Counted from the stretch's first letter, positions 18,778-29,905 are shown. The stretch: 64,000 bases of DNA from Microvirga lotononidis (GCF_034627025.1 NZ_CP141048.1:4664001-4728000); one strand, 5' to 3'. Translations and numbers: made by a program. The notes: generated by a model from the sequence alone, not told the origin.

Positions 18778-20535
18778 TCAATCCAGGCCGGCTCGGGCAA
18801 GTCCCTCGATCAGGCGCGCCCGATCCTCGGCGCGGACGAAAGCCGATGTTGCTTCGACCGCGTCCTGTGAGATGTCGGGGACGAGCGCCTTGAGCCGCCC
18901 GAGCAAGTCCGTGGCGGCCTCTTGGTCGCCCAGAAATCCCGCACAGGCCGTGCCGATGATCAGCGGATGGGCGTGACCGGATCGCAAGCGATGCGCCTCC
19001 CGCGCATAACTCAATCCAAGCTCGTACTTTGCGCCCTGGAAGTAAGCCTTGGCGTAGTAGAACTGAAAGTCCCCGAGGAATGCCTCGCGCGGGCTCAGTC
19101 TGAGGGCATAGTCGATGCAGGGAATGGCGTCTGCGGCACGGCCTCCGTTGACATGCGCAAGGCCCAGCTGGCCATGTGCGAAGGCCGAATTGGGGTTGAT
19201 CGCGACAGCCTGGCTGACCGCCGCCATCGCCAGGGCGTCGTCACGCGTCGCATAGGCCGTCATCGCCTGGGCCAGGTAAGCCCACGGTTCCTTGTCGTCG
19301 GCGGCGATGGCCTGTTGAACGACATCTCCGGCGAGTGCCAGGGCGTATCCCATGTCCTCCCATCCCTGGAACGCGCGCCACATCGTAATCCAGCCTTTCA
19401 TTGCGAGCGCCTGGGCATAGTCGGGCGCCAGTCCGATGGCCCGATCGAGCAGCGGAAGCATCCTTCGGCTGCTCTCCTCCGACAACTGGGAGCACAGGAA
19501 CACCGCCCGCACGACACATTCCCAGGCATCGAGGCTATGATGCGGCTTGCGGCTTTCGCGGGCATGCTCCGCCGCCAGGAGTTCCGGCCCGATGCGGCCG
19601 ACGACGCTTGCGGTGATTTCGTCCTGAATGACGAAGATGTCGCCGAGGGCGCCGTCGTACCTTTCGGCCCAGAGATGGGCTTCGGAGGCCGTATCGATGA
19701 GCTGCGCGGTCACCCTGACGCGGTTGCCGGACTTGCGGACGCTCCCCTCGAGAACATAGCGGATGCCTAGCTCGCGCCCGATGGCGCGCACGTCCACGGG
19801 CTTTCCCTTGTAGGTGATCATCGTGTTGCGGGCGATCACGAAGAAGCCCTTGAGCTTGGACAGCGCCGTGGTGATGTCCTCGGTGAGGCCGTCGCTGAAG
19901 AACTCCTGATCCGGATCGGTGCTCATGGCATTGAACGGCAGCACGGCGATGGATGGTCGATCCGGAAGTGCGAGCCTGGGCGATGCCCTTCGTGCGGTCG
20001 CACCGTCCCAAACGGGTCGGTACAGTCGCACCGGTCGCTCCATGTTCTTGAGCGCGCGTTCACCAAGATACTCGTACTCGCAGTCGAGCTTGCCCTGGAG
20101 GTGATCGTACGCCGTGCCGGAAATGCAAATGCCGCCTGGATCCGCCAAGGCCTGGAGGCGGGCCGCGATGTTGACGCCATCGCCGTAGAGATCCCCGTCC
20201 ACCTCGTGGATCACGTCACCGAGATTGACTCCGATCCGGAAGACGATGCGTCGCTCCGTCGGCGCATCGGTCTGGTTCTCGGCAACGATCTTCTGGATGG
20301 CCACCGCACATGCGACCGCATCGACGACCGAGCCGAACTCCACGAGCGCACCATCGCCCATCAGCTTGACAATACGGCCCTGATGCTCGGCCAGGAGCGG
20401 ATCGATCACCTGGCGGCGCAGAGCCTTCAGGGCCGACAATGTCGCAGCCTCGTCGTGCTCGACGAGGCGGGAATAGCCGACGACGTCAGCGGCCAGGATC
20501 GCGGCCAGCCGCCGCTCCGCTCTTGCTGTCGCCAT
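18778..20535 (-). CDS. Class III adenylate/guanylate cyclase with TolB-like and TPR regions
   Basis: 585 aa. The N-terminal cyclase homology domain has both metal-binding Asp motifs (LAADVVGYSRLVEHD and KLMGDGALVEFGS) and GVNLGDVIHEVDGDLYGDGVNIAARL. A middle region resembles the TolB_N/FlgO fold (FFSDGLTEDITTALSKL; YVLEGSVRKSGNRVRVTAQL), and the last 240 residues form tetratricopeptide repeats. No membrane segment: a cytoplasmic cAMP producer typical of Rhizobiales, which carry many such paralogues. The ATG at 20535 has GGGGAGAG upstream and starts the usual MATARAERRLAAILAAD. Confidence 0.92.
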   Translation of the reverse strand: MATARAERRLAAILAADVVGYSRLVEHDEAATLSALKALRRQVIDPLLAEHQGRIVKLMGDGALVEFGSVVDAVACAVAIQKIVAENQTDAPTERRIVFRIGVNLGDVIHEVDGDLYGDGVNIAARLQALADPGGICISGTAYDHLQGKLDCEYEYLGERALKNMERPVRLYRPVWDGATARRASPRLALPDRPSIAVLPFNAMSTDPDQEFFSDGLTEDITTALSKLKGFFVIARNTMITYKGKPVDVRAIGRELGIRYVLEGSVRKSGNRVRVTAQLIDTASEAHLWAERYDGALGDIFVIQDEITASVVGRIGPELLAAEHARESRKPHHSLDAWECVVRAVFLCSQLSEESSRRMLPLLDRAIGLAPDYAQALAMKGWITMWRAFQGWEDMGYALALAGDVVQQAIAADDKEPWAYLAQAMTAYATRDDALAMAAVSQAVAINPNSAFAHGQLGLAHVNGGRAADAIPCIDYALRLSPREAFLGDFQFYYAKAYFQGAKYELGLSYAREAHRLRSGHAHPLIIGTACAGFLGDQEAATDLLGRLKALVPDISQDAVEATSAFVRAEDRARLIEGLARAGLD

Positions 20536-20955
20536 GGCTGTCTCTCCCCGGGAGATCCGCCGGATGAAGACCAAGCGATTGACGCGACATCGACGATCCG
20601 GCTGTCCGACGCCGCGACCGTGCCGGTTGATGATACCACTGAGACGGTCATGTGGCGACGCTTCACGAGAGAGGTCGCAGTCGAAAGGAAGGTCGGATCA
20701 CACCTTGACTGACGGAGCAGATGTCCTGCGTGCGCCGCCGGAGGGCCCGGGACAGACTTCGTCAGGGGCGGACACGGTCTTACCGCACCAGCCCGTCCGA
20801 TCATGGGCAAAGGGAGCACGCCGAAGCTGCGGCGGCGCTGCGCTGCAACGTTGTAGTGATAGACAACTCGACGAGCTGGGCTCTGCAATTTGATCTGGAA
20901 CGATCTCTCTCCCAACCCTATAAACCCCGGCCTTGGCAACTTGGAGGCCGGATCC
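20536..20955. other. Divergent promoter region, cyclase / hybrid kinase
   Basis: 420 bases without a supported gene. Near the right end a TATAAA box (20919-20924) lies 32 bases before the TTG start of the kinase, preceded 17 bases upstream by TGGAAC. This is a plausible kinase promoter, shown by pattern only. Confidence 0.4.
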
Positions 20956-23900
20956 TTGTCACACCCCACGTCCAGAACACCGGAAATCTTCGTCGGCAAT
21001 GGCGAGATGGCGGCGCTGATGCGGGCGAAGGACTGGACCCAAACCCCTCTCGGTCCACCGGAGCAATGGCCCGAGGCCCTGAAGGTGGCCACCCGGATCC
21101 TTCTCACCTCGCGCTTCGAGATGTGGCTCGGCTGGGGTCCGGAGATCGCCTTCCTCTACAACGATGCCTACCGCCCGACTCTCGGCCTGAAGCACCCGGA
21201 TGGCATAGCCAAGCCCACACGCGAGCTCTGGGCCGAGATCTGGCCCGATGTCGAGCCCCGGCTACGCAAGGTCTACGAGCAGGGTGAGGCCACGTTCGAC
21301 CGCGCCCTTCTGCTGATCCTGGAACGCCACGGCTATCCGGAAGAGACCTATCATACCTTCTCCTACAGTCCCGTGCTGGACGACGACGGCGGCGTCGGCG
21401 GTGTGTTCTGCGCCGTCTCGGAAGACACGGATCGCGTCATCAGCGAGCGCCGGCTCGGCTCCCTGCGCGTGCTGGCGAGCGGGCTCGCCGCCGCCGACAG
21501 CCGTAGGGCCGTCCTGCAAGCCGCCCAGGCGGGCCTCGCGGCCAATCCTCAGGATCTTCCCTTCAGCCTGACCTACCTGTTCGAGGACGACGGCTCGGCC
21601 CGTCTCGCCTTCACCACCGGCTTCTCCGGCACCCATGCCGCCGCGCTCCAAGCCCTGGATCGCTCCGCATCGGGCCCGTGGTCGCTCAACACGGCGGACG
21701 CCCTGGTTGACCTGTCCGGCTTTGCGGACCTGCCCATGGGGGCCTGGGGCCGTGCCCCGTCCCAGGCGGTCGTCGTACCGCTGATCGGCCAAGGCAAGGA
21801 GGCCCCCATCGGGGCCATGGTGGTCGGCCTCAACCCCTATCGTCCGTTCGATGCCGACTATCTGGGCTTCCTGAAGCTCCTCGCCGGCCAGGTGTCGTCG
21901 AGCCTCGCCAGCGCCGATGCCTATGAGGCGGAATACCGGCGGGCCGCCGCCCTGGCGGAAGCCCTGGAGATGCGCCAGCAGGCCGCCAAGGCCCTGGAGG
22001 ATCTCAATGCGCGGCTCGCGTCCGAGGTGGAGCTGCGGACGGCCGAGCGCGACCGTCTTCGCGCGCTCTTCCAGCGCGCCCCGGGCTTCATGTGCGTCCT
22101 GCAAGGGCCTGACCTGGTGTTCGAGTTCATGAACGAGGCCTACCAGCAACTAGTCGGGCATCGCGATCTCACCGGCCTCCCGGTCCGGCAGGCGTTGCCG
22201 GAGATCGCGGGCCAGGGTTTCTTCGAACTCCTCGACGAGGTCTACCGGACGGGCCAGCCCTTCGTCGGCCGCAACATGCCGGCCGACATCCAGCGCGAGC
22301 CCGGCGGGCCTTTGGAAAGGCGCTTTCTCAATCTGGTCTACCAGCCGATCGTCGAGGCGGACGGGTCCGTTTCCGGCATCTTCGCCGAAGGCCACGATGT
22401 CACCCACCAGATGCGGGCCGAGAAGGCCCTGCGCCAGTTGAACGAGACGCTGGAGCAGCAGGTCAGGGAGCGCACCTTCGAGCGCGATGCCGTCTGGCGC
22501 ATGAGCCAGGACCTGTTCGTGCTCTGCGGTCTCGACGGGATCTATCGCAGCCTGAATCCGGCATGGTCGGAGGTCCTCGGCTACCAGCCTGCGGAACTCG
22601 TCGGCACGCCCTTCGATGCCCTGGCCCATCCGGACGACCTTGCCGCGACGCGAGCGCAATTCGAACGGCTGACGGCAGGCCAGGTCGTCCGCGATTTCGA
22701 CATGCGGATGCGGTCCAAGGACGGCTCCTACCGTTGGTACAGTTGGTACTGCGTTCCGGAAGGCGATCAGTTCTACGCCGCGGGCCGGGATGTCACCGAG
22801 CGCAAGCAGTTCGAGGAGCACCTGCGCAGCTCGCAGAAGATGGAGGCGCTGGGCCAGCTCACCGGCGGCGTCGCCCACGACTTCAACAACCTGCTCCAGG
22901 TGATCAGCGGCAACCTGCAACTACTCACAAAGGACATCGCGGGGAACGAGCGCGCCGAGGCGCGAGTACAGAACGCTCTCGCGGGCGTCACGCGCGGCTC
23001 CAAGCTGGCCTCTCAGCTCCTGGCCTTCGGTCGGCGTCAGCCGCTGGAGCCGAAGGTTGTGAATGTCGGCCGCTTCATCAAGGGCATGGACGACATGCTC
23101 CGTCGGGCGCTCGGCGAGGAGATCGAGGTGGAAACCGTCATCTCCGGCGGTCTCTGGAACACCCAGGTCGATCCGGGCCAGATCGAGAACGCGATCCTGA
23201 ACCTGGCCATCAACGCCCGTGATGCGATGAACGGACAGGGCCGCCTGACCATCGAGGCGGGCAATGCCCTGCTCGACGATCGCTATGCCCGCCAGCACGA
23301 CGTAACGGCCGGCCAGTACGTCATGCTGGCCGTGACCGACACCGGCAGCGGCATCCCGCCGGACGTGCTGGAACGGGTGTTCGAACCCTTCTTCAGCACC
23401 AAGCCGGAAGGCAAGGGCACAGGCCTCGGCCTGTCGATGGTGTTCGGCTTCGTCAAGCAGTCCGGCGGGCACATCAAGATCTACAGCGAGGTCGGCCAAG
23501 GCACGACGGTGAAGATCTACCTGCCGCGCGTGCACGAGCAGGAGGATGTGCTGACCGATCTTCGCGCCGCGCCAGTGCGGGGCGGGACAGAGACCGTCCT
23601 TGTGGTGGAGGACGACGACGAGGTCCGCGAGACGGCAGTCGCCCTCCTGTCGGACCTCGGCTATCGCGTGCTCAAGGCCCGCGACGCGACGAGCGCTTTG
23701 AGCATCGTCGAAAGCGGGCTGGAGATCGACCTCCTGTTCACCGACGTGGTCATGCCTGGGCCGCTGCGCAGCCCTGAGCTTGCCCGCAAGGCAAAGGCCC
23801 GCCTGCCGCACATGGCGGTGCTGTTCACCTCGGGCTACACGGAAAACGCCATCGTGCATGGGGGGCGCCTCGATCCCGGCGTGGAGCTCCTGCCGAAGCC

Positions 23901-24399
23901 CTATTCACGCGAAGACCTCGCCCGCAAGATCCGTCATGTTCTGGCCAACCAGCAGCAGCGCAACCGCGCCGCATCCGCGCCTGCCGCCCACGCGGAGGAG
24001 GCGGCGAAGAAGGTCGCGAACATCGCGCATTGGACGGTGCTGCTGGTCGAGGACGACGACCTCATTCGGAGCAGCACGGCCGAAATGCTCGCGGAACTCG
24101 GCCATAGAGTGCTGGAGGCCGGGGATGCGGCATCGGCCCTGACTCTGCTCGAAGCCAGTTCCATCGACCTCCTGGTCGCCGACGTCGGGCTCCCCGATCT
24201 CTCGGGAGCCGAGCTGGCACGGCGTGCCATGAGGATCAGACCGCGCCTGGGCGTCGTTTTCGCCACCGGAGATGAGGCCGTATCGGCCGAGCCGGATCTG
24301 AGAAGCGCCGTTCTTCTGGTGAAGCCTTATTCCGGGGACGACCTGGCGCAGGCCCTGGCTTCCGCCATCGCGAAATCGAAGCTGGATGCAGCAGAGTGA
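20956..24399 (+). CDS. Hybrid PAS-GAF-PAS-PAS histidine kinase with two receiver domains
   Basis: About 1147 aa, no membrane segment. Order: a PAS-like domain ([28 protein letters not shown]), GAF (about 170-310), coiled coil, PAS, PAS ([20 protein letters not shown]), HisKA with His near residue 641 ([19 protein letters not shown]), ATPase ([40 protein letters not shown]), then receiver 1 ([10 protein letters not shown], Asp in [10 protein letters not shown]) and receiver 2 ([10 protein letters not shown], Asp in [10 protein letters not shown]). A TTG start at 20956 is chosen: GGAGG lies 9-13 bases upstream and a TATAAA box sits between it and the alternative TTG at 20890; the first ATG (21007) would cut into the first domain. 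The cognate target is not apparent. Confidence 0.9.
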   Translation: MSHPTSRTPEIFVGNGEMAALMRAKDWTQTPLGPPEQWPEALKVATRILLTSRFEMWLGWGPEIAFLYNDAYRPTLGLKHPDGIAKPTRELWAEIWPDVEPRLRKVYEQGEATFDRALLLILERHGYPEETYHTFSYSPVLDDDGGVGGVFCAVSEDTDRVISERRLGSLRVLASGLAAADSRRAVLQAAQAGLAANPQDLPFSLTYLFEDDGSARLAFTTGFSGTHAAALQALDRSASGPWSLNTADALVDLSGFADLPMGAWGRAPSQAVVVPLIGQGKEAPIGAMVVGLNPYRPFDADYLGFLKLLAGQVSSSLASADAYEAEYRRAAALAEALEMRQQAAKALEDLNARLASEVELRTAERDRLRALFQRAPGFMCVLQGPDLVFEFMNEAYQQLVGHRDLTGLPVRQALPEIAGQGFFELLDEVYRTGQPFVGRNMPADIQREPGGPLERRFLNLVYQPIVEADGSVSGIFAEGHDVTHQMRAEKALRQLNETLEQQVRERTFERDAVWRMSQDLFVLCGLDGIYRSLNPAWSEVLGYQPAELVGTPFDALAHPDDLAATRAQFERLTAGQVVRDFDMRMRSKDGSYRWYSWYCVPEGDQFYAAGRDVTERKQFEEHLRSSQKMEALGQLTGGVAHDFNNLLQVISGNLQLLTKDIAGNERAEARVQNALAGVTRGSKLASQLLAFGRRQPLEPKVVNVGRFIKGMDDMLRRALGEEIEVETVISGGLWNTQVDPGQIENAILNLAINARDAMNGQGRLTIEAGNALLDDRYARQHDVTAGQYVMLAVTDTGSGIPPDVLERVFEPFFSTKPEGKGTGLGLSMVFGFVKQSGGHIKIYSEVGQGTTVKIYLPRVHEQEDVLTDLRAAPVRGGTETVLVVEDDDEVRETAVALLSDLGYRVLKARDATSALSIVESGLEIDLLFTDVVMPGPLRSPELARKAKARLPHMAVLFTSGYTENAIVHGGRLDPGVELLPKPYSREDLARKIRHVLANQQQRNRAASAPAAHAEEAAKKVANIAHWTVLLVEDDDLIRSSTAEMLAELGHRVLEAGDAASALTLLEASSIDLLVADVGLPDLSGAELARRAMRIRPRLGVVFATGDEAVSAEPDLRSAVLLVKPYSGDDLAQALASAIAKSKLDAAE

Positions 24400-24646
24400 C
24401 CTTCTGCATCCGGCCGGCAATTCTCGCCGCAGTCTCCTTCCCGGTCGTCAATCCCCTGAAATCGAACGGATCATGCGGCGGCACGTGGTCGTAGGGATGA
24501 ATGGGCTGCGCCAGAAGTTTTCGCGACCGGGTCAACAGCTCCATGCAGCGCCGCATGCAATCCTGATGGGCGGCCTGCTGCAGACCGGCACTGCGGCTGG
24601 CCTCGACGCAAGCTTCGTAACAGGCGGCGAGCGCACGATCATCCAT
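24236..24646 (-). CDS. Small protein with twin CX3C motif
   Basis: 136 aa. The N-terminal 35 residues hold CYEAC (C9, C13) and CMRRC (C30, C34): two CX3C motifs 16 residues apart in a predicted helical hairpin. The rest is Pro/Arg-rich and unremarkable. The ATG at 24646 has GGAGA 9-13 bases upstream and begins 22 bases after the stop of another small gene (24668-24865), so the two probably form an operon. Its last 164 bases run antisense over the 3' end of the hybrid kinase gene, and the C-terminal part may be non-functional tail. No family recognised; metal binding or a disulfide hairpin is conceivable. Confidence 0.5.
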   Translation of the reverse strand: MDDRALAACYEACVEASRSAGLQQAAHQDCMRRCMELLTRSRKLLAQPIHPYDHVPPHDPFDFRGLTTGKETAARIAGRMQKVTLLHPASISRWRKPGPAPGRPRNKASPEERRFSDPARPIRPHLRWRKRRPGAV

Positions 24647-24667
24647 CGGGATGTCTCCGTCAGGAGA

Positions 24668-24865
24668 TCAGTGCTTCATTTCGCAAGGCTCACATTGACC
24701 TGTGTCAAAAGGGCGAGATCCGATCACGGACCCTCCCACCGTGGCAGTCACGAGGGGTTCGGTCCGATCCAACAGGTCGCGCGACCGTCTGATCGTTTCC
24801 ATCGATGCTGCCTTCATCTGCTTGTCGTAGTCGGCAGGCGTCACGGGGCGTGCGACCTTGGCCAT
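24668..24865 (-). CDS. Small hypothetical protein, 65 aa
   Basis: Sequence starts MAKVARPVTPADYDKQMKAA, continues with a charged helix (SMETIRRSRDLLDRTE) and ends in a Cys pair (QCEPCEMKH). The ATG at 24865 has AGAGGAG 7-13 bases upstream. It is soluble, with no membrane segment. It is followed 22 bases later by the twin-CX3C gene; both carry cysteine pairs, which hints at a shared redox or metal role. No homology recognised. Confidence 0.55.
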   Translation of the reverse strand: MAKVARPVTPADYDKQMKAASMETIRRSRDLLDRTEPLVTATVGGSVIGSRPFDTGQCEPCEMKH

Positions 24866-25145
24866 AGGGCGCTCCTCTGCTTCGCAGGCGGGAGCGCACC
24901 TCTCTCTCAGCCACCAGTGCCTACGGGTTCGGGTCGGCTGGTGATGACACGGACATAGGGCCCTCAGGGCGGAAGTCCAAGCGAGGCCGCAGATTTGCGG
25001 CACCGGAATGTTCCGAAACCGTGGCGAACGCGAACTATAGTGGAACAGCCAGCGTCCGCTCACCGCGCCATGAGCAGACCAGAGGGTTTCTTCCGAGAAG
25101 GGCGATATTGGACCGTCCCGACTCGATGACCTTCTGACATCTCTC

Positions 25146-26423
25146 TTAGGTCTGATCCTCGCTCACGCCATTCAGTTTGAGCAGCCGATCTGGGCGCATT
25201 TCACCCAGCGCGCTGATCCCGAGAAGCCCCATGTTCCGGCTGATCTCCGATGAAAGGATGTTGACGGCATGACTGACGCCGGCCTCGCCTCCGATGGCCG
25301 CCGCATAAACGAACGGGCGGCCGACGAAGACGAATGAGGCGCCAAGGGCGATGGCCTTCAGTACGTCGGAACCTCGCCGGATACCGCCGTCCATCATGAC
25401 GGGAATCGAAGCGCCCACCGCATCCGCGATGGCCGGCAGGACGCGCAGGGGCGACACCGTTCCATCGAGCTGCCGTCCGCCGTGGTTGGAGACGACGATA
25501 CCATCGACGCCACTGTCCCGTGCAATGCAGGCATCCTCCTTGGCCATGATGCCCTTCACGACCAGGCGTCCGTTCCACCGTTCCCGGATCAGCTCGAGAT
25601 GACGCCAGTTCAGGTGATCCTTCGCCCCGAAGTCTCGCATCACGCTCTTGGCCAGGATCGGCGCTCCGCGGGTCGCGTAGGAATTCTCGAAATGGGGCAT
25701 GCCGTGTTTCAGCAACGTCCGGAGGAACGTGTTCAGCGTCCAGTTCGGTCGTATCATCCCATCCCAGGCCAGACGAAGGCTCGGCCGAAGAGGCGTGGAG
25801 AAGCCGCTTCGGACATTGTTCTCACGATTGGCTAGTACCGCCGTATCGACGGTCAGCACGAGTGTCTCGAACCCGGCCCGTTCCACCCGCTCCAGCAATC
25901 CGAGGATTCGGTCGGGCTCGCCCGGCAGGTAGGCCTGGAACCAGGCCGCAGGATTCGCCTTGGCGACTTCCTCCAGCCGGATGAGGGAGGACCCGCTCAT
26001 CACCATGGGGATGTTCGCCCGCCTGGCCGCGCGCGCGAGGACCAGGTCGCCGCGGTAGGCGGACAGAGCACTGATTCCCATCGGGGCAATTCCGAAGGGG
26101 GCGGCGTATGTATGCCCGAGCAGCTCGACCTTCTGCGTACGCTTGGACACGTCGACGAGCACCCGCGGAACGAAACCGAATTCCCTGAAGGCCGAGCGGT
26201 TGTCGCGAAGAGAGGTGTTGGTTTCGGCAGCCCCTGAGACGTAGCCGAAAATCGGACGCGGCAGGTGGCGTTGTGCTGCAATCTCGAAATCATCGAGCGC
26301 AAGAATCCGGCGAAGGCGCCTCGGTAGAGCCGTGGGAGGCGTCCGCACGATACCCTTCACCGGCGTGGATTCCAGGTCTGTCGTGGAGCGCTCCACGCCA
26401 CGCGGCGTGTCAGAAGTTCCCAT
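25146..26423 (-). CDS. FMN-dependent alpha-hydroxy-acid oxidizing protein (LldD/GOX family)
   Basis: 425 aa TIM-barrel flavoenzyme that oxidises an L-2-hydroxy acid (lactate, glycolate, mandelate or similar) to the 2-oxo acid. Visible motifs: IFGYVSGAAET, PFGIAPMGISAL, the FMN/substrate Lys in LVVKGIMAKEDA, the catalytic His in VVSNHGGRQLDG and the phosphate-binding MMDGGIRRGSDVLKAIALG. An N-terminal extension of about 35 polar residues is unusual; the ATG at 26423 may be too early, with later starts possible. It lies 96 bp after an MFS gene on the same strand, near a TTT operon and a 2-hydroxyacid dehydrogenase, so a hydroxy-acid catabolic role fits. Confidence 0.92.
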   Translation of the reverse strand: MGTSDTPRGVERSTTDLESTPVKGIVRTPPTALPRRLRRILALDDFEIAAQRHLPRPIFGYVSGAAETNTSLRDNRSAFREFGFVPRVLVDVSKRTQKVELLGHTYAAPFGIAPMGISALSAYRGDLVLARAARRANIPMVMSGSSLIRLEEVAKANPAAWFQAYLPGEPDRILGLLERVERAGFETLVLTVDTAVLANRENNVRSGFSTPLRPSLRLAWDGMIRPNWTLNTFLRTLLKHGMPHFENSYATRGAPILAKSVMRDFGAKDHLNWRHLELIRERWNGRLVVKGIMAKEDACIARDSGVDGIVVSNHGGRQLDGTVSPLRVLPAIADAVGASIPVMMDGGIRRGSDVLKAIALGASFVFVGRPFVYAAAIGGEAGVSHAVNILSSEISRNMGLLGISALGEMRPDRLLKLNGVSEDQT

Positions 26424-26519
26424 GAAAGTCTTCTCTCCAATCGCTGTTGAATGAGGAACGGCACGATGCTTCGGTGACCGACCGTGGCACCGCGGGTACC
26501 AGACATTCCGATGTCGCTC

Positions 26520-27746
26520 TCATAGATCGAGGCTCCTCAGGATCACCTTGCGCCGAACATGGACGATCCCGCTGAAGACAAGGGTCAGGGCCGCTCCAAC
26601 CGCCAATGGTCCGCGCGGCCCCGTCAGATCGGACAGCACACCGATGGCCAAGGCACCAAGGGCTGGTCCCCCACGAAAGATCATACTGTGGAGCGCGAGG
26701 AGCCTGCCCCGCAGATGATCAGGCACGGCAAGCTGGATCACGGTCTGATTGGCAATTCCGCTCACGACCATGCCGAAGCCCAGGATGAACAGGGCGAGAA
26801 GCCCCAACCACTTGTGATGTGCGAGGGCGGCAACGAGCAGTGCCGCACCCATCAACACTCCGTTGGACAATGCCATCGTCGCCATGGCCCTCGGATCGGC
26901 TTGTCGGCTGAGCCAAGTCGCACCGACCAGCGACCCGAGGCCAAGCACGGACGTCATCAGGGCGAACCCTGTCGCGTCGGACCCGAACATGGCTGCATAG
27001 CTTGGCAGGAGTTCGAGAATGGGCCGGACGCACAGCGAGACGACCGTCAGCATCAGGAGCATGACACCCAGCCCGGTATGCGCAACCGCGTAGCGCCACC
27101 CTTCGACAACGGAAGTCAGCAGGCTGCGGCTGGTCGATGGAGATTGGTCAGGGCTAACGAGGCGAATACGGGCGAGCGTCCATGAAAAGACCGCGAACGT
27201 TCCGAAGTTGATCACGAACGCCAGGGTGAGGCTGCCCTTCGCGATGACGAGTCCCGCGATGGCGGGGCCAATGAAACGGGCGATATTGAACACGATAGAA
27301 TTGACCGCAACGGCGCTGATCAGATTCTCGCGTGCAACGAGCCCAGGAAGGAGCGCCATGCGGAACGGCTGGTTGAACGCCGTGACGACTCCGGCAATCA
27401 GCGCCAGCAACAGGATCAGCCACGGCGACAGCAGGCCAAGGGCGCTGAAGATTGTGAGCAGACCCGCATGAACCATGAGCAGGGCCTGGCTGATCCTCGT
27501 GACCCGGAGCCGATCGGATCGGTCCGCCAGGGCGCCGGCCAAGGGCGTGACAACGACCATTGGAAACAAATCGGCAAAGGCAACGGCACCAAGCCATGCT
27601 CCGGAGCCCGTCAGCTCCCAAATGAGCCAGCCGAGTGCGACGCGCTGCACCCATGTACCGATGAGCGAGACAACATTTCCGATGGTGAAGTTGAGATAGT
27701 TGGCCTCGGACAACGCCGCGCGGACGCCATGCCATCCGTTTCGCAT
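26520..27746 (-). CDS. MFS transporter (EntS-like, MFS_3 type)
   Basis: 408 aa with about 11-12 predicted helices. Signatures: the N-terminal FTIGNVVSLIGTWVQRVALGWL, the inter-helix 2-3 motif GALADRSDRLRVTR and NQPFRMALLPGLV, all typical of the MFS_3 group that includes enterobactin exporter EntS. Such proteins usually export small metabolites or drugs. The substrate is unknown. Transcribed with the alpha-hydroxy-acid oxidase gene downstream; the gap of 186 bases to the next tctA gene upstream is empty. Confidence 0.88.
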   Translation of the reverse strand: MRNGWHGVRAALSEANYLNFTIGNVVSLIGTWVQRVALGWLIWELTGSGAWLGAVAFADLFPMVVVTPLAGALADRSDRLRVTRISQALLMVHAGLLTIFSALGLLSPWLILLLALIAGVVTAFNQPFRMALLPGLVARENLISAVAVNSIVFNIARFIGPAIAGLVIAKGSLTLAFVINFGTFAVFSWTLARIRLVSPDQSPSTSRSLLTSVVEGWRYAVAHTGLGVMLLMLTVVSLCVRPILELLPSYAAMFGSDATGFALMTSVLGLGSLVGATWLSRQADPRAMATMALSNGVLMGAALLVAALAHHKWLGLLALFILGFGMVVSGIANQTVIQLAVPDHLRGRLLALHSMIFRGGPALGALAIGVLSDLTGPRGPLAVGAALTLVFSGIVHVRRKVILRSLDL

Positions 27747-27932
27747 CGTTTTAGTCGCCCCATTGCGGAGACCTCAAAGGCACACGGTACGCGGAATGCT
27801 TTCACACGAGCCGGGACGGACCATAGGTCCAATCCTCTGATGTCGAACGAAAGGCCCGGCAAGGCTGCAGATCCAACCGCGGAATGCCTTGCCGGGACCA
27901 AGTCTCAAACCAAACACCGACGTCTGAGTGTT

Positions 27933-29441
27933 TTAGGCTTCCTCTTCAACGAAGGCATCCTCACGGGTTTTGCGGATCGCCGGCACCAGGAGCAGGATGA
28001 ACAGGGCCAAGGACGCAAGGAGGAGGACCAAGCTGATCGGCCGCTCGATGAAGACGGTCGGACTTCCCTGCGAGATGAGCATCGCACGCCGCAGATTCGT
28101 CTCCAGCAGAGGGCCGAGAACGAAACCGAGCAAGAGCGGGCCGGGCTCGCATTTCGCTTTGCGGAAAAGATATCCTAAGAAACCGAAGCCGACCGCGAGA
28201 GCGACATCGAAAGCCCGGTTGCTAACGCTGTAGACGCCGACGCAACAGAACAGCAGGATCGCCGGATAGAGAAGGCGGTACGGCACCGTCAGGAGTTTGA
28301 CCCACAGCCCGATCAACGGAAGATTGATGACCAGGAGCATGAGGTTGCCGATCCACATGCTGGCAATCAGACCCCAGAAGAGATCCGGTTGGTTGTGCAT
28401 GACGGACGGTCCAGGCGTAATGCCATGAATCGTCATGGCGCCCAGCAGCATCGCCATGACCGCATTCGAGGGAATTCCGAGGGTCAGCAACGGAATGAAT
28501 GACGATTGGGCTCCTGCGTTGTTGGCCGCCTCCGGACCTGCCACGCCCTGGATAGCGCCTCTGCCGAACTCCTGCGGCCGGCGGGACACCTTCTTCTCCA
28601 GAGTGTAGGCACTGAACGCGCTGAGCGTAGCTCCACCGCCGGGAAGGATACCGAGAAACGTTCCGAGACCTGTTCCACGAAGAACCGCAGGCCACGCCTT
28701 GCGGAAGTCTTCGCGGGTTGGCCAGAGGCGCGTGATCTTGGTTGCGATCAGGCCACGGGTTTCCGGGCTTTCAAGGTTGGTGATGATCTCGGCGATGCCG
28801 AAGAGACCGACGGCGATGACGACGAACTCGATGCCGTCGAAGAGTTCCACTGCGCCGAAGGTGAGGCGCTCCGACCCGCTGTTCACGTCCGTGCCGACCC
28901 AGCCGAGAAGAAGGCCGATGCCGATCATGCCGATGGCCTTGATTACCGAGCCGCTGGCGAGGATCGTGGCGCAGAGCAATCCGAAGACCGTGAGCGAAAA
29001 GTATTCGGCCGGGCCGAAGTCGAGTGCGAAGCTCGCGAGGGTTGGTCCTGCAACCGCCAGCCCGATCGTCGACACGGTGCCAGCGAAGAAAGATCCCAGT
29101 GCCGCGATGGCCAAGGCCGCTCCGGCGCGGCCCTGCTTGGCCATCTGGTAGCCATCCAGTGCCGTCACCACCGACGATGCCTCACCTGGCAGGTTCACCA
29201 GGATCGCGGTCGTCGATCCTCCATACTGCGCGCCATAGAAGATTCCCGCGAGCATGATAAGCGCCGCCAGCGGTGGCAGAAAGAACGTGATCGGCAGGAG
29301 AATCGCCAGGGTTGCGGTCGGGCCGATCCCTGGCAACACGCCAATGAGGGTGCCCAACAGGGCACCAATGAGACAGAACAAAAGATTGGTGGGGGTGGCA
29401 GCCGTGCTGAAGCCAAGAATAAGCGAATCGAGAAATTCCAT
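27933..29441 (-). CDS. tctA: TctA-type large membrane subunit (second TTT set)
   Basis: 502 aa. [38 protein letters not shown] and [14 protein letters not shown] mark the TctA family. It is the last gene of a tightly packed tctC-tctB-tctA operon: its ATG overlaps the tctB stop by one base (TGATG at 29439-29443). The set lies between an alpha-hydroxy-acid oxidase/MFS pair and an IclR regulator, so the solute may be a hydroxy or keto acid rather than citrate. Confidence 0.95.
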   Translation of the reverse strand: MEFLDSLILGFSTAATPTNLLFCLIGALLGTLIGVLPGIGPTATLAILLPITFFLPPLAALIMLAGIFYGAQYGGSTTAILVNLPGEASSVVTALDGYQMAKQGRAGAALAIAALGSFFAGTVSTIGLAVAGPTLASFALDFGPAEYFSLTVFGLLCATILASGSVIKAIGMIGIGLLLGWVGTDVNSGSERLTFGAVELFDGIEFVVIAVGLFGIAEIITNLESPETRGLIATKITRLWPTREDFRKAWPAVLRGTGLGTFLGILPGGGATLSAFSAYTLEKKVSRRPQEFGRGAIQGVAGPEAANNAGAQSSFIPLLTLGIPSNAVMAMLLGAMTIHGITPGPSVMHNQPDLFWGLIASMWIGNLMLLVINLPLIGLWVKLLTVPYRLLYPAILLFCCVGVYSVSNRAFDVALAVGFGFLGYLFRKAKCEPGPLLLGFVLGPLLETNLRRAMLISQGSPTVFIERPISLVLLLASLALFILLLVPAIRKTREDAFVEEEA

Positions 29442-29905
29442 CAGAAAGGCCCCAACTGCATCTGGACGCCCAGTCCAAGGATGAAAACGAGGATGCCAAA
29501 AATCGTCAGCACCACGATGGAGGCGGCGACCTCACGAAGTCGCGTTTCCGGATCGGCCAGGCTGCCGACACCGATGAGCCAAGCGACCGCGATGATGAAG
29601 CCTAAGGATCCCGCTGCATAAGCAAAGCCCGCGATCGCGAGGAGAATGATCAGGAGCGGACGCAGCCTAACGACCTCCAGAGGCTCGTTGGAGCGCAGAA
29701 GTCCCATGATTGTCACTCCGAGGCCGATCAGGACGATCAGACCCGAGACGATCAGCGGAAGGTAACCCGGACCCATCATGGCAGCACTTCCCATCCGTAG
29801 GTCGCGCCCGCCCCAAAGGCCGAGCGCTCCCACAACGATGAAAATCAGACCAGCAAGAAGGTCAGGATGGTTACCGGTCCGCCCAATTTTCGAGCGGCTG
29901 GTCAT
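29441..29905 (-). CDS. tctB: TctB-type small membrane subunit (second TTT set)
   Basis: 154 aa with four predicted helices (LLAGLIFIVVGALGLWGG; YLPLIVSGLIVLIGLGVTI; LLIILLAIAGFAYAAGS; IVVLTIFGILVFILGLGV). The ATG at 29905 (MTSRSKIGRTG) overlaps the upstream tctC stop by one base (TAATG), and its own stop overlaps tctA by one base. This chain of overlaps supports stoichiometric, coupled synthesis. A longer frame upstream lies inside tctC and is not used. Confidence 0.92.
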   Translation of the reverse strand: MTSRSKIGRTGNHPDLLAGLIFIVVGALGLWGGRDLRMGSAAMMGPGYLPLIVSGLIVLIGLGVTIMGLLRSNEPLEVVRLRPLLIILLAIAGFAYAAGSLGFIIAVAWLIGVGSLADPETRLREVAASIVVLTIFGILVFILGLGVQMQLGPF

